Positions 1 to 8,693 are shown, counted from the first letter of the stretch. The stretch: 64,000 nucleotides of DNA from Clostridium mobile (GCF_018918285.1 NZ_JAHLQF010000001.1:1-64000); one strand, 5' to 3'. Notes: a model not told the origin generated them from the letters alone. A program made the numbers and translations.

Positions 1-51
1 CATTAAAATTTCATACTTTTCTTCTGCTGTATATTTAGTTCTTCTGGACAT
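1..51 (-). CDS. IS3-family transposase OrfA, N-terminal 17 codons only
   Basis: Seventeen residues are visible, MSRRTKYTAEEKYEILM, which match the start of the helix-turn-helix OrfA proteins of IS3/IS150 elements (basic start followed by a YTAEEKYEIL-type first helix). OrfA binds the element ends; the OrfB catalytic part would lie to the left of the window. The ATG is preceded by AAAGGGGAG at good spacing. The identification rests on a short stretch and on the IS-like end just upstream. Confidence 0.55.
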   Translation of the reverse strand, partial: MSRRTKYTAEEKYEILM

Positions 52-114
52 AAAAATACTCCCCTTTCTAGTGACAGATTTTTATTTTTTAATCTGTCTA
101 CCTCAAGGGGAGCA
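1..114 (-). mobile_element. Outer end of an IS3-family (IS150-like) insertion sequence, cut by the window edge
   Basis: On the minus strand the element would begin TGCTCCCCTTGAGGTAGACA, which has the TG terminus, C run and TAGACA block common in IS150-type terminal repeats. A stem (GACAGATT / AATCTGTC, plus-strand 73-98) follows, a usual guard against read-through transcription into a transposase. A good ribosome site (AAAGGGGAG) and the transposase start come next. The boundary at 114 is inferred from the TG end; the other end lies outside the window, so no target duplication can be checked. Confidence 0.55.
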
Positions 115-152
115 TATCATTTCTGAGTAATACGGTATTTTTATAAAATAAT

Positions 153-965
153 TTAGTTTTCAATAAATTGCGTCAATTCCATGTTGAATTTATCACGCTC
201 TTCCCAGAACAATCCGTGACCACTATATTTAAACGGTACTAGTTTAGAGTTTTTAATTCCTCTATTTTGCACAATAGCTAACGGAAATAGAGAAACTTTG
301 TCATGAATACCATGAAGAATTAAAGTGGGAACGCAAATTTTTCCTAGATCAGGAAATAAGCTTTCATCCCTAAGTGTGGTAGCAAGCGCAGCAGTTGACC
401 AACCTGCTCCCTGTAGTCCTAATTGGAAGAACCAATCTGAGAAAGGGCATGTTGTATTTTGAAAGAAAAACATGTCTCCAAATCCTTGTAGCATTTTAGG
501 GCGGTCAGTATATGTTCCCTGGATAAGTTTAGTTACCTCTTCCTTTGGCAATCCATATGGAAAATTTGGACGCCTAGTGAAACTAGGAGCGGCAGCAGCG
601 AAAAGGGCGAGTTTGGATACACCATAACCATTATGGCGAGCCATATATCGAATTGCAATTGCTCCACCCACAGAATGTCCTGCAAGTGTAAAATCTTTTA
701 GTTTTAGTGCTTCAACCACACATCTAACATCATCAGCCAATCTATTGTAGTCGTATCCTTCCCAAGGCTTATCGGAATTACCGAACCCTCTAATATCCAT
801 TCCGATGCATCGATATCCTTTTTTAGGAAGCTGATTAAATTGATATTCAAATAAATTGTGGTTTGCTGGCCAACCGTGTATAAACAAGATTGTTTTGTTG
901 CCCTTAGGGTTAACATCTTCTACATAAATTTTTACGTCGGGTTCTACTTTAACATAGTATCCCAT
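153..965 (-). CDS. Alpha/beta-fold hydrolase
   Basis: A 270-residue cytoplasmic protein with the complete alpha/beta-hydrolase layout. The oxyanion-hole HGW is at residues 30-32, the nucleophile elbow GHSVGG has Ser98, the acid is Asp222 in HGIHDKV and the base is His250 in SGHGLFWEE. A cap region lies between residues 125 and 205. The best overall resemblance is to the esterase/non-haem chloroperoxidase group, but the substrate cannot be read from sequence. The start has GAGGGAG upstream. It stands alone: the IS end is downstream and the next gene diverges. The 24 bases just past its stop (117-140) resemble the end of the epimerase remnant near 6.3 kb. Confidence 0.85.
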   Translation of the reverse strand: MGYYVKVEPDVKIYVEDVNPKGNKTILFIHGWPANHNLFEYQFNQLPKKGYRCIGMDIRGFGNSDKPWEGYDYNRLADDVRCVVEALKLKDFTLAGHSVGGAIAIRYMARHNGYGVSKLALFAAAAPSFTRRPNFPYGLPKEEVTKLIQGTYTDRPKMLQGFGDMFFFQNTTCPFSDWFFQLGLQGAGWSTAALATTLRDESLFPDLGKICVPTLILHGIHDKVSLFPLAIVQNRGIKNSKLVPFKYSGHGLFWEERDKFNMELTQFIEN

Positions 966-1039
966 ATAAATTTCTCCCTCATTAATAGAATTATATTCAA
1001 TAATATGTTATGTACAAGCACATAAGATTGTGAATTGTA

Positions 1040-1090
1040 ATATAGCCAATCTACCTCTGTTTATTGTAAGGGATAGGGCTATATTTTTTA
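1040..1090 (+). terminator. Hairpin plus T run in the leader of the next gene
   Basis: ATATAGCC (1040-1047) pairs with GGCTATAT (1077-1084), followed at once by six T residues. No gene on this strand ends here, so the element either terminates a short leader RNA, and thus acts as an attenuator for the membrane protein at 1178, or is a relic. The 29-base loop has inner pairing potential. No known riboswitch class was recognised. Confidence 0.4.
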
Positions 1091-1177
1091 AAGATTATGA
1101 TGTAAAATTATAGATATAGAGGAGTAAAATAGGATAGAAATATAAAAATCATATATTATGTAGGGAGTTGGTAGTAA

Positions 1178-1984
1178 ATGAAAAAAAACATTACATCAAA
1201 ATGGTGGTTTTATATATTACTTTTAGGGGTTACATTTATGATACCACCATATAGTCAAATTAAAGTTTCACCAAATGAAATAAGTAATGTTATTTCTACT
1301 GCTTTAAGGTTTCCATTATCTAGTTCCATTAGCGCTTTATTCCCCATTGCAAAATTGTTATTATTATGTACTTTAATAGTTCCATTTTTAATAGGTGAAA
1401 AATCAGCACGTATTGTTGCAGCATATTCAATCTTATCCATGTTTTTGATAGGTATATTTCAAAGCATGGCAATGACAGAGGAATATGGATTTGTTTGGAT
1501 TATTGGGAACACAATAATTATGAGTTTAGTTGGGGTATTTTGGATTAAGGAATTAATTAAACCTACTAATAATTTTGCACATAATAATTTAAACAAAGCA
1601 AGGTTATGGGTTCTTCCCTTGATGGTACTCTCTATACTATTTCCACTAAGTTTTACCCAAACAGGTGAACTAATATGGGATTTTAGTATTAAAAATATTA
1701 TGTTGAATGAATCAGCAACAGCTTATTGCCTTGTAACACCTACAATATTAGGAATACTTATTTTGTTTTTCCCCAATATAAATATAGAATTATTTAGGGT
1801 TTCATCCTTTGTAGGGCTTATTTTTGGTATATTGAATTGTACTATATGGTTTGTATTCTCCCCAGAGTTGTATCTAATGGGAATACTTCATTTGCCGTTA
1901 TTAATATTATCTTTATATGGCTGTGGTTTAAGCCTTACTTATAATAGAAATAGGAAACTACTATCGTCTGAAAAAATTTATTAG
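1178..1984 (+). CDS. Integral membrane protein of unknown function
   Basis: 268 residues, almost all hydrophobic, with about seven or eight predicted membrane spans (roughly residues 11-24, 55-75, 80-97, 104-124, 145-163, 184-200, 205-224 and 230-250) and a short basic C-terminal tail. No catalytic or transport motif is recognisable, so no function is assigned. The start has a GGGAG ribosome site. It is followed 11 bases later by the MmcQ/YjbR gene, which has its own strong ribosome site, so the two are probably co-transcribed. Confidence 0.7.
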   Translation: MKKNITSKWWFYILLLGVTFMIPPYSQIKVSPNEISNVISTALRFPLSSSISALFPIAKLLLLCTLIVPFLIGEKSARIVAAYSILSMFLIGIFQSMAMTEEYGFVWIIGNTIIMSLVGVFWIKELIKPTNNFAHNNLNKARLWVLPLMVLSILFPLSFTQTGELIWDFSIKNIMLNESATAYCLVTPTILGILILFFPNINIELFRVSSFVGLIFGILNCTIWFVFSPELYLMGILHLPLLILSLYGCGLSLTYNRNRKLLSSEKIY

Positions 1985-1995
1985 GGAGGATTTAC

Positions 1996-2367
1996 ATGAA
2001 ATACGGATGGCTTGATGAATACTGCATTTCTAAAAAAGGAGCAGAAAAGGACTTAAAGGTAGAATGGAATGCGACAAGATACCTTATTGGTGGAAAAATG
2101 TTCGTTATGCAAGGTGGCGATAAAAATAAAAAAGCTATTATTACATTGAAATGTGAGCCAATGTTTGGCCAACTTTTAAGAGAGAAATATGAACATATTA
2201 TTCCCGGATATTATATGAATAAGGAACACTGGAATTCAGTATATTTAGATGGAGATGTACCTGATGATATTTTAAAGCAAATGATAGATATGTCATATGA
2301 ATTAGTATTAAATTCTTTAAGTAAGAAAAAGGTACGAGAAATTATGGAAGGAAATATGCTTGAATGA
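1996..2367 (+). CDS. MmcQ/YjbR family protein
   Basis: 123 residues matching the MmcQ/YjbR (DUF419, CyaY-like fold) family. Features are a GKMFVMQGG strand, the conserved IITLKCEP segment, and the C-terminal HWNSVYLDGDVPDDILKQMIDMSYELV. Family members are small, monomeric and have been proposed to bind DNA; a physiological role is not established. The start is well placed after GGGAGGATTTAC. The stop overlaps the start of the following NUDIX gene (ATGA), indicating translational coupling. Confidence 0.85.
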   Translation: MKYGWLDEYCISKKGAEKDLKVEWNATRYLIGGKMFVMQGGDKNKKAIITLKCEPMFGQLLREKYEHIIPGYYMNKEHWNSVYLDGDVPDDILKQMIDMSYELVLNSLSKKKVREIMEGNMLE

Positions 2368-2927
2368 GAGAAAATATGAATTGGATTGAACAAATAAAAG
2401 AATATAAGCCTTACAATGAACAAGAGAAAAAGGATAAAGAAATAATTTTGTATTCTATAGATACTTTAGATAATATTCTAACTAGGGATAACGAGATTGC
2501 ACATATAACAAGTTCAGCCTTTGTAGTAAATAAAACAAAAGATAAGGTATTGATGATACACCATAATATATATAATTCATGGTCATGGACAGGGGGCCAC
2601 GCAGACGGTGAAGAAGATTTATTAGGAGTTGCAATTAGAGAAGTAAAAGAGGAAACAGGAATAGATAATGTTCATCCTGTTATAGAGGATATTTTTTCAT
2701 TGGACATACTGCCTGTGTTGGGACATATGAAAAGAGGAAAATATGTATCTGCTCATTTACATTTATCAGTTGCTTATTTGCTTGAAGGGGATGAAAATGA
2801 ATTATTGATAGTAAAAGCAGATGAAAATAGTGATGTTAAATGGATACCTATAGAAGAAGTGAATGCATATTCTAATGAACCTCATATGATAAAGTTATAT
2901 AATAAATTAATATCAAAAATTAAATAG
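2364..2927 (+). CDS. NUDIX hydrolase
   Basis: 187 residues with a canonical NUDIX box: G78, E84, R92-E93, E96-E97, G99 and I100 keep the G-x5-E-x7-REV-x-EE-x-GI spacing, so the Mg2+-binding Glu residues are present. The preceding SWSWTGGHADG and the following long insert fit the clostridial isopentenyl-diphosphate-isomerase-like/general NUDIX group. It hydrolyses a nucleoside diphosphate linked to some moiety; the substrate is unknown. The ATG at 2364 overlaps the previous stop; an ATG four codons later is a possible alternative. It is the last gene of a three-gene run. Confidence 0.9.
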   Translation: MRENMNWIEQIKEYKPYNEQEKKDKEIILYSIDTLDNILTRDNEIAHITSSAFVVNKTKDKVLMIHHNIYNSWSWTGGHADGEEDLLGVAIREVKEETGIDNVHPVIEDIFSLDILPVLGHMKRGKYVSAHLHLSVAYLLEGDENELLIVKADENSDVKWIPIEEVNAYSNEPHMIKLYNKLISKIK

Positions 2928-2969
2928 TTATAAAATTAACTTTGCAAAACACTTTGAGGAGAGAAGAAG

Positions 2970-3880
2970 ATGGAAAAAATAATATACCAAGTAGATGCCT
3001 TTACAGAAGTTTTGTATGGAGGCAATCCTGCGGCCGTTGTACTAGATGCCAGAGGATTAAATGAAGAAGAAATGTTGAAGATTGCAAAAGAAATGAATTT
3101 ATCAGAAACAGCATTTGTTTTTCCTTCGGATAATGATACTACAGAGTATACATTAAGATTTTTTACTACAACTGGAGAAGTAGATTTATGCGGACATGCT
3201 ACTATCGCTTCCTTTTTTCTATTAGGTACAAAAGGATTAATACAAGGTAATAACAATGTAAAAGTTGTTAGACAAAAAACAAAGGCAGGTATATTACCTG
3301 TTGAATTATTTTTTAATAATAATAGAGTTCAAAGAGTGCTAATGACTCAAAAAAACCTGAATTTGTTTCGAAAATTAAAGAGAAGGATATTTTAGCTAAA
3401 ATTATGGGAATTAGCATTGAGGACATTGGTATAGAAAATTTTGATGTTGTTCCAGAGATAGTTTCTACAGGATTAAAAGATATTATGTTACCAGTGAAAA
3501 GTTTGAAAGCATTAAAATCAATTTCTCCTAATAATCAAAAGCTAAAAGAGTATTGTGAGAATTTAGATGTAATAGGAGTACATGTTTTTACACTTGAAAC
3601 AGAAGAGAAAGACTCAACAGTATCATGTAGAAATTTTGCTCCTTTAGTCGGGATTAATGAAGAATCGGCTACTAGAACATCAAATGGTGCAATGGGCGCA
3701 TATCTTGTAAAAAATAATATTCTTAAATATGAAAATAACATAACTATAACATCAGAACAAGGACATTATATGGGCAGACCAAGCAAAATAATTATTAAAA
3801 TAGAAGGAGCGAAAGAAAATTGTATTATTAAAGTAGGAGGAGCAGCCGTAATAACAATCGAAGGAAAGATTATATTATGA
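2970..3880 (+). pseudogene. PhzF-family isomerase, broken by a single-base frameshift
   Basis: The first frame (to a stop at 3393-3395) carries the PhzF N-half: YQVDAFTEVLYGGNPAAVV, catalytic Glu46 in LSETAFV, and RFFTTTGEVDLCGHAT. The second half (SCRNFAPLVGI, ATRTSNGAMGAYLV, EQGHYMGRPSKI) is in another frame. The switch lies in a run of seven A residues at 3349-3355. One extra A would restore a continuous protein reading QKKPEFVSKIKEKDILAKIMG across the join, about 303 residues, the normal family length. PhzF-type proteins isomerise small acids and the substrate here is unknown. It could be a true mutation, a phase-variable tract or a sequence error. Confidence 0.85.
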
Positions 3881-4118
3881 AAAATCAAAGAGCTATAAAA
3901 ATGATGGAAATGCAGTGGTTTAACAGTTTTATTGGATAGATTGAAGAGTAATATTTGTAGTTTTATGCTTAATAACAGATGCATTTTCCTTTTTTAATCC
4001 TTACTACAAAAAGGATTTACATTATAGTAGACCAATGCATATAAAGGCAATATTAATTGGTATATTAATAGCTTTTATTATAGAACATAGCGGAGAGTTT
4101 ATAAAATATTTAATTTAA
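3877..4118 (+). pseudogene. Decayed small membrane-protein remnant
   Basis: An ATG overlapping the PhzF stop opens a 20-codon frame (MKNQRAIKMMEMQWFNSFIG) that ends at a TAG. From 3957 another frame runs 53 codons to TAA at 4116-4118. It reads VVLCLITDAFSFFNPYYKK, then a basic-hydrophobic tail with one clear membrane span (AILIGILIAFIIEHSG). The two pieces are out of register. This looks like a small membrane gene lost by indels; the family is not recognised. Confidence 0.35.
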
Positions 4119-4166
4119 ATTAAAGAAAATTAAACGAAGAGATAAATTTGTAAGGGGGCAGGAGTA

Positions 4167-4760
4167 GTGATTTTCTTTCAAGGATTTTTGTTAGGACTAA
4201 TGCTTCAATTATCTGTTGGTCCTGTATTCTTTGCTGTATTGCATAAATCTATAAATGAGGGTTTTTCAGAAGCGTTAAAAATGACCTTTGCAGTTGCATT
4301 AGTAGATGCATTTTATATTTGTATTTCCTTTACTGCAATTTCAACATTGTTTAAAGTTCAATACTTGCATAAAATAATAAGTATATTAGGAATGATAGTA
4401 TTAATTTATTTTGGTTTAACTTATATAAGAAATGCGAATAAAAAATCAGATGCTTTTGAAAACAAGAATAAAAGTAATAGTTTTATTAATGGATTAAAAT
4501 TAACACTAATTAATCCATTAACAATAGTATTTTGGTCAGGAACCTTTGCTTCACTTATAGCGGCAAATAAGCTTATAGGAATATTTAATATAGTTATATA
4601 TTCTATTGGATGTGTGTCGGCAACAATCATATTTTTAGCAATAACTAGTTTGTCGGGCAAATACATTAAAAAATTTATAAATATTAAAGTTTTAAAATTA
4701 ATTGACTATACAATAGGAATAATTTTAATTTATTTTGCTATAAAAATTGCTTTAAGATAG
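4167..4760 (+). CDS. LysE/RhtB-family amino-acid exporter
   Basis: 197 residues with five or six membrane spans. The family signature near the N-terminus is present (GFLLGLMLQLSVGPVFFAVLH), where the small and proline residues of the first helix are conserved, followed by the GFSEALKMTFAVALVDAFY helix and NPLTIVFWSG in the middle. LysE-type carriers export amino acids or related compounds by proton exchange; the substrate cannot be told. The start is GTG after AAGGGGGCAGGAG. The gene converges on the GNAT gene, with only a 16-bp AT palindrome and no good terminator between them. Confidence 0.88.
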   Translation: MIFFQGFLLGLMLQLSVGPVFFAVLHKSINEGFSEALKMTFAVALVDAFYICISFTAISTLFKVQYLHKIISILGMIVLIYFGLTYIRNANKKSDAFENKNKSNSFINGLKLTLINPLTIVFWSGTFASLIAANKLIGIFNIVIYSIGCVSATIIFLAITSLSGKYIKKFINIKVLKLIDYTIGIILIYFAIKIALR

Positions 4761-4809
4761 CGAAATATAAATATATTTATAATGTAAGATATAATCCAGA
4801 ATATACAAT

Positions 4810-5664
4810 CTACAACTCTAAAAGCATTTCATATTGATTAATGTAGTTATTAAAACCTGATTTGTATAAGAAGTTTTTTAATGTTGTAGATTGGTCATCC
4901 ACATTAATGATAGAGATCTTATTAGATTCTGTGCTGCTTATTAAATTTGTTAAGATACTTTCTCCAACTCCTTTGCCTCTATGATTACTATCTACAGCTA
5001 TTTGAGGAATATCTCCTGTTTTTTTATCAATAATACCATAGCCAACAATGGTATTGTTTAAGCTTACAATTGTATATGTAAATGAATCTGGTAGAGCCTT
5101 GATAGAATCAATGGAATTTTGCCAAGAAGGTGTAATCTCCCAAAATTTAATTAACTGATCCCAAATAGTTGAATCAATTTCATCAATATGCTCAACTTTA
5201 TAAGTTGATAATGAGTTGTAGATATTCTTATCTAGCTGAAAACAGGAAAAAGTTCTTATGATTTTAAAGTCTTGTTTTTTATAAAGTTCTAAAGCTGCTA
5301 TATTAGACTGAATTACTTCTAACAAATATTGTTTTATATTTCTTTGTTTTAAGAGTTTTAGCATATTGTCAAACATATTGCTTGTTACTCCTTGTTTTCT
5401 ATACTCTGGAATAACACCTGTACCTAAATCATATATGCTTGCTTTACCATCCCAGTTTCTAAGTCCATTAAAAATAAAACCCACCAAAGCTTCATTTTTA
5501 AATGCACCTATGGAAAGTTCAGGAGAATAACCTTTTCTTTTAAGCATTTGTTTAAATTTATAAAGAGGCAAGTCTAATTTTACTTCATAATCAGAAAATG
5601 CATTTAAGAATGCTATATGCAATATTTTTATATCTATATTTTCTAAAGTTTTATAATTAAACAT
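4810..5664 (-). CDS. Tandem GNAT-family N-acetyltransferase
   Basis: 284 residues containing two GNAT folds. The first has its acetyl-CoA pyrophosphate loop at residues 89-94 (RKQGVT), then LEVIQSNIAALELYKKQDF. The second has RGKGVG at 229-234, preceded by PQIAVDSNHRG, and ends FLYKSGF. The first loop is the weaker match to R-x-x-G-x-G/A, so the second domain is the likelier catalyst. The acceptor is unknown; related double-GNAT proteins acetylate antibiotics, peptides or small amines. The start has GAGGGAG upstream. Confidence 0.85.
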   Translation of the reverse strand: MFNYKTLENIDIKILHIAFLNAFSDYEVKLDLPLYKFKQMLKRKGYSPELSIGAFKNEALVGFIFNGLRNWDGKASIYDLGTGVIPEYRKQGVTSNMFDNMLKLLKQRNIKQYLLEVIQSNIAALELYKKQDFKIIRTFSCFQLDKNIYNSLSTYKVEHIDEIDSTIWDQLIKFWEITPSWQNSIDSIKALPDSFTYTIVSLNNTIVGYGIIDKKTGDIPQIAVDSNHRGKGVGESILTNLISSTESNKISIINVDDQSTTLKNFLYKSGFNNYINQYEMLLEL

Positions 5665-5838
5665 AGTTTATCTCCCTCATATCTCAACTTAATTTATATA
5701 GTAAATTATAACATTAATTTTTATAAAAAATGAAGAAAAAAATATAATTATATACATGTATTTACTTGAACCACAAACTATGCATAACTGATTAAAAGAT
5801 ATATATTTACTCTACTTAATAAAAAAGGAGAGATTTTT

Positions 5839-6334
5839 ATGAGTAAAGTCTTAGTTTTTGGAGGAACTAGATTCTTTGGTAAGGATTTAGTAAAAACTCT
5901 TATAGATAATGAATATGATGTAACTATTGCCACGATATTATTTATGATAATATATGTTATAGCCCTAATGCAGCATTAACTGCATGTGACATTTTTAAGA
6001 GAAAAGTAGGTAAGTATATTTTTATATCTACATTGTCCGTTTATGATGAAGGTTTAAATCTACAAGAAGAAGAATTTAATCCATATAATTATGAAATTGA
6101 ATATGGAGAAAGGGAAGATTTTACTTACAATGAAGGAAAAAGATTGGCAGAATCTATATTTTTTCAGAAGAAAATCATGGAAATATTATAGGAGCATTCA
6201 ATGGGTTTCATAGATATACTTTAAGCAATGAAAGAGCTAGAGAATTAGGATTTCAATTTAAAGATATTCATAAAGAAGTTGAAATTGTTTTTGAAGAAGG
6301 ATATAAAAATACCGTAAAATTCATTACTGAATAA
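5839..6334 (+). pseudogene. NAD-dependent epimerase/dehydratase remnant
   Basis: The gene starts well (AAAAAAGGAGAG site, ATG, Rossmann loop VLVFGGTRFFGKDLVKTL) but shifts frame after YDVTIAT, losing about 40 residues. The middle (YDNICYSPNAALTACDIF, KYIFISTLSVYDEG, YNEGKRLAESIFFQK) is in another frame and then stops. A large part of the centre is missing before a C-terminal piece (GFHRYTLSNERARELGFQF, FITE-stop). Two or more deletions rule out sequencing error, so this is a dead gene. The last 14 bases plus the downstream sequence (6321-6344) match 117-140 at 22 of 24 positions. Confidence 0.8.
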
Positions 6335-6385
6335 TACGGTATTTGAAAGAGACTTAACATTGGCATAATGATATATCATTAAAAC

Positions 6386-6568
6386 TTACATATTCGCTTG
6401 GTCTTTTGTAATAAATGTTGCACAATCTGTTTCTTGTGTATTACTTGCATTTTTGGGCTGAACTTCTATCATTTCTGCTGAACAATGGTCACCAGACATA
6501 TAATAGTGACAAGTATTAACAACACATTTGATTCCTTCATTAGGACGACTCATTTTCTCTGGTTTCAT
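6386..6568 (-). CDS. DUF1540 small cysteine protein
   Basis: 60 residues: MKPEKMSRPNEGIKCVVN, then CHYYMSGDHCSAEMIEVQP, then DCATF. The four cysteines have the DUF1540 spacing and probably hold a metal. A longer frame beginning at a GTG three codons earlier is rejected, because that GTG lies inside the AGGAGGTG ribosome site; the ATG at 6566-6568 sits six bases after it. Proteins of this family are common in spore formers and some are found in spores; the function is unknown. It is divergent from the YmaF gene. Confidence 0.85.
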   Translation of the reverse strand: MKPEKMSRPNEGIKCVVNTCHYYMSGDHCSAEMIEVQPKNASNTQETDCATFITKDQANM

Positions 6569-6719
6569 TTTAAGCACCTCCTGTATAAAAGTATTAATTA
6601 CATATGATATTATCTGTAAAATTTAATTTTTTATACATCATCTTAACTTCACAATAAGTAACAATATAAGTAAAATAAGCATATATTATTTACGTATAAA
6701 TAAATTTGGAGGAATTTCA

Positions 6720-7001
6720 ATGCCAAAACATTCCCACAGTTACTCAGGTGCGACAACATACAATCAGGGACATATTCACCATTATGGAGGAGTTACTGAT
6801 AAAGCTGAAAGTGGAGTACCTCATAACCATTGCATGAAAGGTGTTACAACTTTTAATGACGATCATGAGCATAGTTATGAGACAAAAACAGGTCCAGCAA
6901 TCAATCTAGCTTGTGGATGTCATTATCATTGCTTTGAAACTAAGGTAACTTTTGTAGATGGTCATATTCACTATATAAGTGGTTATACAAGCGTTGATTA
7001 A
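6720..7001 (+). CDS. YmaF-family histidine-rich protein
   Basis: 93 residues matching the YmaF family throughout (HSHSYSGATTYNQGHIHHYGG, GVPHNHCMKG, NDDHEHSYET, GPAINLACGCHYHC, VDGHIHYISGYTS). There are 13 histidines, mostly as HxH pairs, and four cysteines (38, 65, 67, 71), so metal binding is likely. YmaF is of unknown function. The ribosome site GGAGG precedes the ATG, and a strong terminator follows. It shares a 151-bp intergenic region with the divergently read DUF1540 gene, another small putative metal protein. Confidence 0.85.
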   Translation: MPKHSHSYSGATTYNQGHIHHYGGVTDKAESGVPHNHCMKGVTTFNDDHEHSYETKTGPAINLACGCHYHCFETKVTFVDGHIHYISGYTSVD

Positions 7002-7026
7002 TTTAATATAATACTTAAACTTTAGA

Positions 7027-7057
7027 ATAGCTGTCATATTAATTGGCAGCTATTTTT
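7027..7057 (+). terminator. Rho-independent terminator of ymaF-like gene
   Basis: TAGCTGTCA pairs with TGGCAGCTA (nine pairs, one G-U) around a seven-base loop, followed by TTTTTAT. Confidence 0.85.
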
Positions 7058-7209
7058 ATATGTAATTATTCTATATTATGGATTATAATGTAACTAAAGC
7101 TCTTGACTAAAATGTTAAAACATACTTGAAAGCTAATAAAAGAGTTGTCAGAATTTATTAATGAGAAAGTTTGTTTAATAAAATTATAAAAAATTAAATA
7201 AGATGGGTT

Positions 7210-7806
7210 GTGGTATTTATTTCTAAATTATTTAAGTCTTACAAGGAAGTAATTTTAATTGCTTATTTGTTTAGCTTTTTAATTTTGATTAATCTTATTC
7301 GTACAATAATAAGAAGAAGAAAATGTGATAAAGTTCTCTTAAAAGTAAAGTATACTTTATCCATAAACGATATTGGAAAGATATTAGTAAGGACACTTCC
7401 TTCAATTTTTATGATTTTACTAATGATAATGGAATATGAAAATTTATTAGATTTTTATAGAATTATAAAATCAAGGGAAATGATCATTTCCTATTCTCCG
7501 CAAAGTTATTTAAAAGTAATGATTTCTATTGTTATACTTGTTATTTCACTATTATTAAGTCAAGTTTATAATGATATTTACAATAGAAAGGAACTAATTA
7601 AACTACATGAAGATGGAATCTATATATCAGGTATCTTTGATAAGTGGGAGAAAACAAAGTCCTTTAATTGGGTAGACAATAAACTAATTTTAAGGGTAGA
7701 AACAAAATTATTTTCATATAAATGGCTAATTAATAGAGAGGTTGAAGTTCCAAATGAAAATAAAGAACACATAAACAGAATAATAAAGAATCAGATCCAC
7801 GGATAA
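7210..7806 (+). CDS. Hypothetical membrane protein with C-terminal cytoplasmic domain
   Basis: 198 residues. Three hydrophobic helices (about 14-32, 62-78 and 105-125) are followed by a soluble tail of about 70 residues (KELIKLHEDGIYISGIFDKWEKTKSFNWVDNK...). The beta-strand pattern of that tail, ending in a helix, resembles bacterial PH-like membrane tails, though I cannot name the family. The start is uncertain: GTG at 7210 is preceded only by a weak GATGGG, and there is no other in-frame start for 66 codons. The gene stands 53 bases before the DUF2785 gene. Confidence 0.6.
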   Translation: MVFISKLFKSYKEVILIAYLFSFLILINLIRTIIRRRKCDKVLLKVKYTLSINDIGKILVRTLPSIFMILLMIMEYENLLDFYRIIKSREMIISYSPQSYLKVMISIVILVISLLLSQVYNDIYNRKELIKLHEDGIYISGIFDKWEKTKSFNWVDNKLILRVETKLFSYKWLINREVEVPNENKEHINRIIKNQIHG

Positions 7807-7859
7807 TATTTTAGATATAAGTAATGAGGTTGTATATATAATAAGGAGGATTAACGTAT

Positions 7860-8693
7860 ATGTCTATGAATAAAAAACATTTAGTAGAAAAACTAAGAAA
7901 AATAAAAGATGAAGGATATAAACTAGATAAGGAAGACAATGCATTTCAATTGGCATTGGAGATGTTAAATTACGTAGGAGATAATGACAGTGAATTAAGA
8001 GATGAATTAATATACTCTATTATGTCCAATTGGGTGGTAAATGATATATTTAACGCTGAGGAATTATATAAGATTTTAACAATAAGCTTGGATGAAAGGC
8101 ATTTATTTTACAATATAGGAAGTATTGATGATTCAGTATTTACTCGAAGTTTTTCAATGCTAATAGTAGCAGTGGTTTTATATGCACATAGAAAAAATGG
8201 TTTTTTAACTAAGGAAGACTTAGATGGAGTAAAAGATAAATTAATCTACTACATGAAGGAGGAAAAGGATCTAAGAGGGTATATAGATGGAAAAGGATGG
8301 GCACATAGCGTTGCCCATGGAGCAGATGCCTTAGATGAGATGGTACAATGTACAGAAATAGGTAGAGAAGGCTTAATAGAAATTCTTAATATAATTCATG
8401 AAAAAGTAGTAGTAAACTATTATGTATATATTAATGATAAAGATGAGCGTATGATAACAGCGGTAATGAATGCATTAGAGAGAAAGATACTTACCGATTG
8501 TGAAATAATAAGTTGGATTAAGGGATTTAGACGAGATATAAAATTAAGGAAATATCCAGATGAAGATTACAATATTTACATGAATACTAAAAATTTTTTA
8601 AGAGGATTGTATTTTAGAATTCTTAAGGAGAATCAAATCAGTAAATATCTTAATGCAATAGAGAAAACATTGGAAGGTATAAGTACTTTTTAA
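7860..8693 (+). CDS. DUF2785-family protein
   Basis: 277 residues, all-helical. The family hallmark is GWAHSVAHGADALDE at residues 146-160, preceded by the helical DSVFTRSFSMLIVAVVLYAH segment and followed by AVMNALERKIL. The two conserved histidines and the Asp/Glu suggest a bound metal or active site, but the function is not known. AAGGAGG lies upstream of ATG 7860; ATG 7866 is an almost equal alternative. It is followed by a separate lipoprotein unit, with no clear terminator between. Confidence 0.85.
   Translation: MSMNKKHLVEKLRKIKDEGYKLDKEDNAFQLALEMLNYVGDNDSELRDELIYSIMSNWVVNDIFNAEELYKILTISLDERHLFYNIGSIDDSVFTRSFSMLIVAVVLYAHRKNGFLTKEDLDGVKDKLIYYMKEEKDLRGYIDGKGWAHSVAHGADALDEMVQCTEIGREGLIEILNIIHEKVVVNYYVYINDKDERMITAVMNALERKILTDCEIISWIKGFRRDIKLRKYPDEDYNIYMNTKNFLRGLYFRILKENQISKYLNAIEKTLEGISTF

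Noticed and set aside
4766-4781. A 16-bp palindrome (TATAAATATATTTATA) between convergent LysE and GNAT genes
   Set aside because: It is pure A/T with no T run, as expected by chance in this base composition.
7080-7160. A possible decayed coding stretch (TKAL...NVKTYLKANKRVVRIY)
   Set aside because: There is an in-frame stop, no start and no recognisable family; it is too short to call.
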